From contig UEGR01000013.1 of NCBI GenBank assembly GCA_900465685.1, positions 1 through 64,000 on the forward strand: a stretch of 64,000 nucleotides of DNA, given 5' to 3'. Made by a program: the position numbers and the translations under genes. Origin of the DNA: Hyphomicrobiales bacterium (lineage in GTDB: Bacteria > Pseudomonadota > Alphaproteobacteria > Rhizobiales > Rhizobiaceae). The stretch's first letter is position 1; every line of letters starts with the position of its first letter. Below the pieces are notes generated by a model that saw only the letters and a program-made list of their open reading frames with translations, did not search any database and had not been told where the DNA came from. Of this stretch, positions 54,210 through 62,517 are shown in pieces.

Positions 54210-55215
54210 GGCGCAGCCTCGGATTGAATGCGGCGACGAGCGCGTCCACCAGGATATTGATAATGATGAACAGCGCACCGAAGACCAGAACAAGGCCTTG
54301 AATGAGCGGCAGGTCGCGATTGATGACGGCGTCGATGGCCATATTACCGATACCGGGATAAGCGAAAATGCGCTCGACGATGACGGTGCCGCCAATCAGG
54401 AAGGTGAACTGGACCCCGGTTAGTGCGATGGTCGGACCAACGGCATTGCGCAATGCTTCTTGTAGCACCAGTCGTAGCGAGGACATGCCCTTGAGCTTGG
54501 CGAGCAGGATATAGTCCTGCACCATGGCTTCGAGGAGCGCCTCCTTCAGCACGCGGGCGATAATCGCCGCAAGCGGTAAGCCAAGCGCCAGCACTGGCAT
54601 GGTCATATGCGAGGCAATGTCAGCGAACTGGGCAAAACGCAGGCGCAGCAAGCTTTCAAACAGATAGAAAGGAGTGGCGAAATCGCTCTGCACGCTCGGA
54701 TCGATGCGCCCGGATAGAGGCAAGACCGGGAATAACACACCCAGCAACAGCACAAGCGCCAATGCCCAGACGAAGTCCGGCACGGCCAGCACCACGCCGT
54801 TGACTGTGTCGATAACGGGTTCGGCTGGCGTGCGGCGCACAAGGGTGCCGACAACGGCTACGGCAGTGCCGAGCAATATGGCGAACAGCAGCGCGACGAA
54901 TGCCAGCTCGAGGGTTGCCGGAAGGCGTTCTGAAAGCAGTTCCAGAACATTATGGCGCAACGAGATGGATGTGCCGAAATCACCTGAAAGCAGTGACTTT
55001 AGCCAGATAATGAATTGGCTGAAGATACTGCCATCCAGCCCATAGTTCGCGCGAAGCTGTGCGATCTGATCGGGAGTAGCGCCCGGGGAAATCATCATAG
55101 CGATCGGGTCGCCAGGAACGACGCGCAGGAGGACAAAAACCACCACCGCAACCCCGAACAGGGTCACCGCCGCGAGAACCAGACGGTTCAGGATTGAAAG
55201 AGCAAGCAGTTGCAT
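54202..55215 (-). CDS. Oligopeptide-type ABC permease (DppB class)
   Basis: A 337-residue DppB-class permease: N-terminal span with FGVAVVVFVLLRVVPGDPI, MISPGATPDQIAQLRANYGLDG, and the C-terminal VERIFAYPGIGNMAIDAV. It is separated from the binding-protein gene by 117 bases that hold a strong hairpin. Confidence 0.9.
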   Translation of the reverse strand: MQLLALSILNRLVLAAVTLFGVAVVVFVLLRVVPGDPIAMMISPGATPDQIAQLRANYGLDGSIFSQFIIWLKSLLSGDFGTSISLRHNVLELLSERLPATLELAFVALLFAILLGTAVAVVGTLVRRTPAEPVIDTVNGVVLAVPDFVWALALVLLLGVLFPVLPLSGRIDPSVQSDFATPFYLFESLLRLRFAQFADIASHMTMPVLALGLPLAAIIARVLKEALLEAMVQDYILLAKLKGMSSLRLVLQEALRNAVGPTIALTGVQFTFLIGGTVIVERIFAYPGIGNMAIDAVINRDLPLIQGLVLVFGALFIIINILVDALVAAFNPRLRHG

Positions 55216-55258
55216 GGGTATGGAGCCTCACGCAGGCAGACGAAGATGCTATGCGAGC

Positions 55259-55283
55259 GTGTCCGGCTGAACAAGCCGGACAC
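55259..55283 (-). terminator. Intercistronic hairpin after binding-protein gene
   Basis: A perfect 10-bp stem (GTGTCCGGCT with AGCCGGACAC) closes a five-base loop between the binding-protein gene and the first permease. No T-run follows on the minus strand. Probable role: differential stability of the binding-protein message. Confidence 0.6.
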
Positions 55284-55332
55284 AAATCAAGCAGTGGGAG
55301 GCTGGCACAGTTGGTGCCAGGCCGATGTGCAA

Positions 55333-56868
55333 TCAAGCCTTCGAAATGAGGGTTGGCTGCAACGCACCCGAAACGTTTGGAATGACTTTCAGCGCAGACT
55401 TGTAGATGATTGGCTGTGCGTATTGCAGCAACGGCAGCACGTAACCCTGTTCTGCAATATATTTGCATACGGCTTTCCAACCGGCGATGCGCTTGGCCTC
55501 GTCTTTCTCACCCCATAGTGGTGCGATCATGTTGTCAAGGTCATCTGTGTTCCACACCGAGTGCGGGGAGGGGCCAAACATGGCAAATCCTGTAGAGGTG
55601 GTCGGATCACCGATTGCATTGCCCCAGTTGTAGAAGGCTGCGGGCGCGAGTTGGTCTGCGGCGCGCAGCTCATAATGCTTGGCGATCTCGTAGACTTCGA
55701 TCTCCGCTTCAATGCCGACCTTGCGCCACATGCCCACGATGGCCTGAACCATTTCATAGTCTTTCGGCTTCAGGCCCCGCGTGGTCTGGATCTTGAACTT
55801 TACGGGCTTGTCGGTCGAATAGCCGGAATCGGCCAGCAGTTTCTTGGCGAGGGCAGGGTCGTAGGGAACCTTGATAGACGGATCGTAGGCCGAATATTCC
55901 GGCGCCTCGAGCGTATCGATTGGCACGCCGTAACCACGCAGCAGACGCTTGACGATGGCTTCCTTGTCAATCGCGTGGCAGGCGGCCAAGCGCACGTTCT
56001 TGTCGTTCATAACCTCGATATTGTTGATGAAGATCATGCCAATATCGGAGATCGGGGTCGCAACGCCTGCCAGACCTGCCTTTTCCTTCAGGCGATCGAA
56101 CTCCTCATAGGGGATTTCCAGCGTGACATCGGACGAGCCGGATTCGATCTCGGCAACGCGGCTGGTGCCATCGGGCACGAACTTGAAGATGACTGTTTCG
56201 AAAGCCGGCTTGCCGCCCCAGTAGTTGGGATTAGCCTTGAGCCGCAGGAAGGCATTACCTTCGTAGGCGTCAACCATATAGGGGCCGGTACCAATGGGCT
56301 TCTTTTCAAAGCCTTCTGCGCCGACCTTTTCGTAATAGGCTTTGGGCAGGATGTAACCGGTGAGGAAAGCCATCCACATGAAATAGGTGGGTTCGAAGCG
56401 CAGCACGTCGCCGGTGATTTTGTTGCCTTCAATCTTGTAGTTGCCAGCCGTGGACCAGACGAACTGGATCGGGTTGCCGGTCTTGTCGTTGGCGGCGCGC
56501 TCCAGCGCCCAGACAACGTCTTCCGGAGTGAACGGCGAGCCGTCATGCCAGGTCACGCCTTCGCGGACATCCATCCAGACCTTGGTTTTGTCGTCGTTCC
56601 AGCCCCATGCGGTTAGTAGGCTCGGGACAAATTTGAGGTCTGGATTCTGGCCGATATACTGGTCGAAGATCGAGCGGTAAATTGCCTGGATGGTCGGATT
56701 GACCGCCGATGGACCGACGGTCGGGTCGAAGGACGGGAGATTGACATTGAAAGCGATGGTGAGCGTGTCGGCTTCTGCTGCCTGGACCGGCACACGCCCT
56801 GCCAGTATGCTTGAAAAAAAGGCAGCAGCGCCCATACCCAGCGTCTGGCGACGGGTGAATTCAGTCAT
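55333..56868 (-). CDS. Oligopeptide-type substrate-binding protein with Tat signal
   Basis: A 511-residue family-5 binding protein. The N-terminus is a twin-arginine signal: TRRQTLGMG, hydrophobic AAAFFSSILAG, and cleavage near VQAAEA. The mature part has NVNLPSFDPTVG, WHDGSPFTPEDVVWAL and PIGTGPY as in the family. The ATG at 56866-56868 follows GGAG; upstream codons to 57003 look non-coding. It lies downstream of a flavoprotein gene on the same strand, 334 bases away. Ligand unknown. Confidence 0.88.
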   Translation of the reverse strand: MTEFTRRQTLGMGAAAFFSSILAGRVPVQAAEADTLTIAFNVNLPSFDPTVGPSAVNPTIQAIYRSIFDQYIGQNPDLKFVPSLLTAWGWNDDKTKVWMDVREGVTWHDGSPFTPEDVVWALERAANDKTGNPIQFVWSTAGNYKIEGNKITGDVLRFEPTYFMWMAFLTGYILPKAYYEKVGAEGFEKKPIGTGPYMVDAYEGNAFLRLKANPNYWGGKPAFETVIFKFVPDGTSRVAEIESGSSDVTLEIPYEEFDRLKEKAGLAGVATPISDIGMIFINNIEVMNDKNVRLAACHAIDKEAIVKRLLRGYGVPIDTLEAPEYSAYDPSIKVPYDPALAKKLLADSGYSTDKPVKFKIQTTRGLKPKDYEMVQAIVGMWRKVGIEAEIEVYEIAKHYELRAADQLAPAAFYNWGNAIGDPTTSTGFAMFGPSPHSVWNTDDLDNMIAPLWGEKDEAKRIAGWKAVCKYIAEQGYVLPLLQYAQPIIYKSALKVIPNVSGALQPTLISKA

Positions 56869-57202
56869 GATTTGCTCCGCGTTCCCCTGATCCCCGGCTT
56901 TTTTGAGTGTTCCCCCACTCGCCAAGGTATTTATTGTTCGGAATACTTTAATCTTAAAATAGCGCCGATTGGCTGGCAAGCGAATTGTATACTCTGACAG
57001 CAATTTTAAGGCGAATCATATGCCTATGCATATTGTTACTCTATCAGCTTCGCCCGTAGATCGTTGAGAGTGTTGGCTCTGAGTGCTGGTATTCGCGGTT
57101 TCACGAATATGCAGATAAAGAAATATGATTCTGCATGGGTTCGAGGGGCCGGCGCATGTGAGACTGACACATACGCCAACTCGCCATCAGCCATATTGCA
57201 TC

Positions 57203-58792
57203 CTATTTCAGCGAGGACGCGAGCAACATGCCGGAGCCACCTCCCAATCCCGGGCCCGGATGGGTCGATGCTCCGATGTGATAAAGACCGGGCACATGAG
57301 TGCGGTGGTTGACCGACGACTTGAATGGACGCCAGATGAAAAATTGATCGACGCCGCAAAAACCGCCATAGGGGTCGCCGCCGACGAGGTTCATATTCAT
57401 CGCTTCAAGATCCGCTGGTGAATAGGTCTTACGGGCGATGATCGTCTCGGCAAAGCCTTCAATGTGTTCGGCGAGGATACGCTCAACACGGTCGGCATAT
57501 TGTTCGCGCAATTCGTCGGTCCAGCGCCCATCGGCAGGCGTGGCGAGTTCTCCCGCAGCATCGCCTTCGATATGTCGCGGGGCTTCGGGCAATTGCAGCC
57601 AGAGGATTGCCTGACCTTCTGGCGCGCGCGACGGGTCAAGCGCGGTTGGCTGGCCGACGCAGATGGTTGGCACCGCTGGCAACATTCCGCGGTCACACTC
57701 ATTGGCTGCGCGGGATACACCATTGAGACCGGGCGTAAGGTGCAAAAGTGCCACTTTCGGCAGGTCCTCGCCGCCCTTCCAGCGCGGTGGAGACTTTAGT
57801 GCGTAGTGAATCTGCATATTGCCTTTGCCATAGCGATAGGTTTGCAGCCCATCCGCGACGGCTGAGGGCAGCGGTCTGCTGGAATTTTTCAGAAGGCGGC
57901 CATAGAGCTGATTGGGTGTGACAGAGGCAATGATGCCCTTGCTTGCCTGCAGAACCTCGCCATTGGCAAGCCGGACACCTGTTGCCTGACCGTTTTGGCT
58001 CTCGATTATCGTCTCCACATCCGCGCCGATACGGATGGTGCCGCCCTGATCCGTAATGAGTTGTGCGAAGGCCTTGACGAGATTGTCGGCGCCGCCTTTG
58101 ACAATCGGGCAGCCAGCGAGTTCGATGGCAAAGCCGATGACCCGCAGCATTGCAGCAGAATAGGTGCTTTCCGGATTGAGGCCACAATGAAGTACCCAGG
58201 GCGCAAAGAGCCCGCGCATCACATCGGATCGATAGGTGGTTTCGAGATGATGGCGACCGTTGACAAGCGCCTCGCCGAACCAGGCGGCAAGATTGCGGGG
58301 GCCGCGCTTCCACGCTTCCTTCAAAACTGTCTTGAAGATGCCGCCGGACCAAAGTGAGCCGCCAAGCAGCGAAAACATGAACGGTGCATCGGCACCCATC
58401 CGGTCCATCTCACGGGAAAAGGCCATACCGTCGCCATCAGCCAGCGCATCGAAGGCCGCGATATTGGCTTTGCGGTCTTTGGAGAGGATCGCATGACGGC
58501 CATCGGCCAGTACGACGCCGGTCGGCAGGTCGGCATGGGCAAATTCGAGGCCGCGCGCCTCCAGGTCTTTGCCAAGTGCACCATAAGCAGGCGAGGTCAG
58601 AAAGAGCACCATCGTCGTTGCCATGACATCGTGGTGGAAGCCCGGCGCAGTGATCTCTTCGGTGCGCAGGCAGCCGCCGAGCCGGTCATTACGCTCGAGC
58701 AGCAGAGCCTTCTTGCCCTTCTTGCCGAGCATGGCAGCAGCTACCAGTGCATTTATGCCGCTACCGACCACGATATAGTCATGTGTCGCCAT
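57203..58792 (-). CDS. Phytoene-desaturase-like FAD/NAD(P) oxidoreductase, copy 1
   Basis: A 529-residue flavoprotein. The N-terminus has the dinucleotide fold GSGINA (10-15) followed by LLLERNDRLGGCLRT, and the C-terminus the FAD-closing LYHIGASTHPGPGLGGGSG. It belongs to the CrtI/PYROXD2-like branch. A paralogue is encoded divergently at 59154, and both share VGQPTALDPSRAP-type and GGSGM-type segments. There are no carotenoid genes nearby; the linked dipeptide-type importer suggests oxidation of a nitrogen-containing imported compound. Confidence 0.85.
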   Translation of the reverse strand: MATHDYIVVGSGINALVAAAMLGKKGKKALLLERNDRLGGCLRTEEITAPGFHHDVMATTMVLFLTSPAYGALGKDLEARGLEFAHADLPTGVVLADGRHAILSKDRKANIAAFDALADGDGMAFSREMDRMGADAPFMFSLLGGSLWSGGIFKTVLKEAWKRGPRNLAAWFGEALVNGRHHLETTYRSDVMRGLFAPWVLHCGLNPESTYSAAMLRVIGFAIELAGCPIVKGGADNLVKAFAQLITDQGGTIRIGADVETIIESQNGQATGVRLANGEVLQASKGIIASVTPNQLYGRLLKNSSRPLPSAVADGLQTYRYGKGNMQIHYALKSPPRWKGGEDLPKVALLHLTPGLNGVSRAANECDRGMLPAVPTICVGQPTALDPSRAPEGQAILWLQLPEAPRHIEGDAAGELATPADGRWTDELREQYADRVERILAEHIEGFAETIIARKTYSPADLEAMNMNLVGGDPYGGFCGVDQFFIWRPFKSSVNHRTHVPGLYHIGASTHPGPGLGGGSGMLLASSLK

Positions 58793-59153
58793 GTCTCGTC
58801 GCTCTCCTGAAATTGGCCGTTGGTCAGCACCACGTCGTTTCTTTATCGATTGCTGCGTCAGCAGTGCGAGTATCGGCAGGCCTGTTCCCTGAAGTCCAAC
58901 AAAGAATTCTCTGACATGGACTTCCCCCTCATTTGCTTCTTTAAAAAGCTTGATATGAATTTTCTTGAAGCTTAAAAGATATCATATGTGAATGCAATGA
59001 AATGCCTGCGCTCAAAGTTGAACTTTCCGACGTATCGTGGCTTCACGAGCCTTCAACGCTCTCGGTCATCGCTTGATTTAGGTCTGAGACGTCAGAGGTG
59101 CCGTCGCTATCGACTTACGCAGTTGTATGCATTTGAAAATAATGGGGGGCTTA
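58793..59153. promoter_or_regulatory. Divergent control region of the flavoprotein pair
   Basis: This 361-base region serves the two divergent flavoprotein genes. It contains two AAGCTT hexamers (58946-58951 and 58968-58973) exactly 22 bases apart, about two helical turns, in an AT-rich patch, followed by ATATCATATG. No regulator gene is adjacent, and the sites are unassigned. Confidence 0.35.
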
Positions 59154-60746
59154 ATGAGCGGAACCGACTTGGAGTTTGATGCTGTCGTCGTAGGTGCAGG
59201 GCATAATGGTCTTGCAGCAGCAGTGCATCTGGCATCAAAAGGTTGGCGCGTTGCTGTTGTGGAGGTCGCGGCTTCTCCCGGCGGGGCGGTGAAAACCCTG
59301 GAGCTGACGGAGCCGGGCTTCCGTCATGACTGGGCTGCCATGAACTTGTCGATGTTCGCTGGTTCGGCCTTCCACGCAACCTATGCCGCAGATCTCGCCG
59401 CGCAAGGTCTCGAATTCGTACCCGCACAAAATTGCTTTGCAAGCGTCTTTCGCGATGGCACCCACCTGGGTGTTTCCAGCGACGTGACCGTAACAAACGC
59501 CAGGATTGCAGAACTGTCACCTGCCGATGCCGAGGCGTGGGCAGAGATGTTGTCTGATTTCGAGCGCAATGCACCGCATATTTTCGGCTTGCTGGGCTCG
59601 CCGATGCCGTCACTGGCCGCAGCAAAGACGGCTTGGAAGGCCTATCGCTCTCTCGGCATGGATAATCTGTGGCGCATTGGACAGCTGTTGCTGGCGACAC
59701 CACGTGATTTTCTTGATGCGAATTTCGAAAGCCCCAAACTCAAAGCCATGATGGCCGCTTGGGGTCTGCATCTTGACTTCGCGCCTGACGTTGCTGGAGG
59801 AGCATTGTTTCCCTATCTTGAATCAATGGCCAATCAGGCATTTGGCATGGTCATAGGCAAAGGGGGAGCCGATACGATCATTCGCGCGATGGTGGGGCTT
59901 CTTCAGAAGAATGGTGGCCAACTCATTCTCGGTCAACCTGTCGAAAAGATCAGCCTCGATAAGGCTGGAATGGCCGCAGGTGTGGTTCTGTCCGATGGGC
60001 GTGTATTGAATGCTAAACGCGCGGTGATAGCCAACCTCAACCCCAAAGTGTTGTTTGGCGGTGATATGCTGCCCCCGTCCGCCATCCCGCAGAAGGTTCA
60101 TAAGGCGACAGATGCCTTTCGTGCCGGACCTGGCACGATGATGATCCATCTTGCTATGGACGAACTGCCAAACTGGTCTGCGGGCGCAGAACTCAAGCGT
60201 TTCGCCTATGTCCATGTTGCCCCCGACCTCGCCATGATGGCGCGCGTCTACGCGGAAGCTATGGATGGATTGCTGCCGGAAGAGCCGGCGCTTGTCGTAG
60301 GCCAGCCCACGGCCATTGATCCAACGCGCGCACCTGAGAGCAAGCATGTTCTTTGGGTTCAGGTGCGTGTCCTCCCGGCGGAGATCAAAGGCGATGCTGT
60401 CGGTGAAATTTCGGGCAGGGATTGGAATAGTGTGAAGGACGCCTATGCCGATAGGGTGATCGGAATTCTTGAACGCTATGCACCGGGCATTAGTGACATG
60501 ATCCGGGCTCGCGCGGTCTTCTCTCCCGCAGACCTTGAGCGTGAGAATGCCAATCTTATCGGTGGTGATAATCTAAGTGGCTCACACCATCTCGACCAAA
60601 ATTTTCTGTTCCGTCCCATTGCGGGCTACTCGCGCTACAAGACGCCCATCCGCTCGCTTTATATGTGCGGAGCCTCCACTTGGCCCGGCGCTGGCACGGG
60701 GGCGGGCTCGGGCTTCATGCTTGCAAAAATGCTTGCCGGAAACTGA
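59154..60746 (+). CDS. Phytoene-desaturase-like FAD/NAD(P) oxidoreductase, copy 2
   Basis: A 530-residue flavoprotein with GAGHNG (14-19), then VVEVAASPGGAVKT, and a C-terminal LYMCGASTWPGAGTGAGSG. It mirrors the divergent copy along its length but differs in the middle, so the two are old paralogues and might form a heteromer or act in sequence. The ATG at 59154 is preceded by GGGGGG; an earlier ATG at 59127 lacks a ribosome site. Confidence 0.85.
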   Translation: MSGTDLEFDAVVVGAGHNGLAAAVHLASKGWRVAVVEVAASPGGAVKTLELTEPGFRHDWAAMNLSMFAGSAFHATYAADLAAQGLEFVPAQNCFASVFRDGTHLGVSSDVTVTNARIAELSPADAEAWAEMLSDFERNAPHIFGLLGSPMPSLAAAKTAWKAYRSLGMDNLWRIGQLLLATPRDFLDANFESPKLKAMMAAWGLHLDFAPDVAGGALFPYLESMANQAFGMVIGKGGADTIIRAMVGLLQKNGGQLILGQPVEKISLDKAGMAAGVVLSDGRVLNAKRAVIANLNPKVLFGGDMLPPSAIPQKVHKATDAFRAGPGTMMIHLAMDELPNWSAGAELKRFAYVHVAPDLAMMARVYAEAMDGLLPEEPALVVGQPTAIDPTRAPESKHVLWVQVRVLPAEIKGDAVGEISGRDWNSVKDAYADRVIGILERYAPGISDMIRARAVFSPADLERENANLIGGDNLSGSHHLDQNFLFRPIAGYSRYKTPIRSLYMCGASTWPGAGTGAGSGFMLAKMLAGN

Positions 60747-61087
60747 TGGTTGGTTCATGTGCTGAAACGTCTTTGGATTTGTGGTCTATCACTTTACTTG
60801 CGGTCTTGAATCAGGACGATGGCGCGAGGCAGAAAGCTTTCATTCCGTGACAAAACACTGACATCCTTGGCGTTTCAGTACAGTGCAAAATTGAGGCAAG
60901 CGCTGGATACAGCTATCCAGTCATTGCTTTTCAGTGATAAACTGGCGCATTGACTCCTCTTAAAAAGTGGCTATAAGCGTAAATGCAGACTGAAGATTTA
61001 AGACCATCTGCAAGGTTGGTCTTATTGCGTCTGGAATCCGGATAAGTCCTCTTGCAGATGTCATAGCGACGTTGGGAGGACGCCGTA
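60747..61087. other. Intergenic stretch before the MFS gene
   Basis: No gene is seen. AAGACCA (61000-61006) and TGGTCTT (61017-61023) form a 7-bp stem with a ten-base loop, 65 bases before the MFS start. It could be a weak terminator or leader hairpin. GGGAGG lies just before ATG 61088. Confidence 0.35.
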
Positions 61088-62503
61088 ATGCACGGAAGCA
61101 AAATAGCCCTTAGGGGCGTGACGGATATTATTTCCTACATTGATGCGAATGACGGTATTCGAGGCCGCGCCGGTATTATCTGGTGGCTGGCGCTTGGTGG
61201 CCTGTTCCTGGATGCTTTCGCCAATTCGGCGCTGAGCGCGGGGCTTGGGCCAATGACCCGCGATCTGGGGCTGGATGCAGCGCAGGTCGCGCTGATGACG
61301 TCGTTTGCCTCTTGGGTGTCGATTGCGTTCAATCCAATCGGTGGTTGGATTGCTGACCGCTGGGGACGTATGCGCCCGCTGATCTTCGCAAAGCTTCTTG
61401 CTCTTATCGGAGCGGTGCTTGTGATGACGGCCCATTCCTATGAAGTCATCCTCATGGGACGTTTTTTTGTCGGTGCTGCCTATGGTATCGACTTTGCAAT
61501 CGCCATGGCGGTACTTGCCGAGTTTACACCTGCAAGCCTGCGCAGCCGCCTCAATACCTGGCAGGGCATCTGGTACACCGCAGTTTGTACCAATGTGCTT
61601 CTGGCCATGCTGTTCTATAGCTGGGACGTGGGTGACTCGATCTGGCGCTATTCCGTTGCTGCCACTGGTGTCTTTGCCTTTGTCATTATGGCGCTTCAGG
61701 CAATGTTCATGGTTGAGAGCCCGATCTGGCTTGCCCGCAAGGAAAAGCTGGAAGACGCTGCCCGTGCGATGACTCGCATCTATCATCGTGATTTCGTTGC
61801 CGCTCTGCCGGAAGACCGTTTGCCGGTGCTCAATCAGGCCCGTCGCGGTATCGCCAATGTTGCCCTGATTTTCCGCGGCATCTATCTGCCGCGCACCATT
61901 CTTGCGGCGACCGTGCAAATCGGACAGTCAATCCAGTATTTTGCAGTGGGCTGGTACCTGCCGCTCATCAGTGCGGCCCTCTTTGGCAAGGACTTTCTCT
62001 ACGCGATGCTGGGTACGCTCGTATTCAATGTGTTTGGCATTATTGGCGGCTTCTCTTCGCCTGTGATTGGCCGGGTACTTGGCTTGCGTCGGGCTTCGGC
62101 CATCGGCTTTGGTGCAGTTTTCGTCATGCTGGTCATCATGGGGCTGTTCCATGACACCATGCCGACCTGGCTTGCGGTGATCGTTCCTTCGCTGTTCATC
62201 CTGTTTCACTCTGGTGGTCCGGGGGCCAACGGCAAGAGTCTTTCGTCACTGTCATTCCGCAGCGAACTGCGTGCAGGCGCCAACGGTATCATCGGTGCGC
62301 TTGGTGCTATGGGTGCTGCCCTCGGCTTGCTGGTCTTCCCGATCTTCCGCGAGAATTACGGTCTCGGAACGACCTTCCTGATCCTGTCGGTGGTGCCGCT
62401 GATTGCTTGCATCATCTGCTCGGTCATCCAATGGGATCCGACCCGCACGAAGATCAGCCCGGATGACGAACCGAACGCGCCGCAGTTCGAAGGCGACCGG
62501 TAA
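61088..62503 (+). CDS. MFS transporter (sugar-porter-like)
   Basis: A 471-residue major facilitator protein with 12 expected spans. The cytoplasmic loop after span 2 carries GGWIADRWGRMRPL, a D-R-x-G-R motif. The N-terminal half has GRFFVGAAYGIDFAIAMAVLAEF and the middle loop PIWLARKEKLEDA, close to the PESPRWL site of sugar porters. It is followed after 14 bases by an FGGY kinase, so the cargo is probably a sugar, polyol or related compound phosphorylated on entry. Confidence 0.85.
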   Translation: MHGSKIALRGVTDIISYIDANDGIRGRAGIIWWLALGGLFLDAFANSALSAGLGPMTRDLGLDAAQVALMTSFASWVSIAFNPIGGWIADRWGRMRPLIFAKLLALIGAVLVMTAHSYEVILMGRFFVGAAYGIDFAIAMAVLAEFTPASLRSRLNTWQGIWYTAVCTNVLLAMLFYSWDVGDSIWRYSVAATGVFAFVIMALQAMFMVESPIWLARKEKLEDAARAMTRIYHRDFVAALPEDRLPVLNQARRGIANVALIFRGIYLPRTILAATVQIGQSIQYFAVGWYLPLISAALFGKDFLYAMLGTLVFNVFGIIGGFSSPVIGRVLGLRRASAIGFGAVFVMLVIMGLFHDTMPTWLAVIVPSLFILFHSGGPGANGKSLSSLSFRSELRAGANGIIGALGAMGAALGLLVFPIFRENYGLGTTFLILSVVPLIACIICSVIQWDPTRTKISPDDEPNAPQFEGDR

Positions 62504-62517
62504 CAACGGAGGATAAT

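Noticed and set aside
55561-56616. 351-codon plus-strand open frame
   Set aside because: It lies antisense within the family-5 binding protein and is the usual mirror frame of a high-GC gene.
61061-61918. 285-codon minus-strand open frame
   Set aside because: Mirror frame of the MFS transporter, with cysteine- and histidine-rich composition and no motif.
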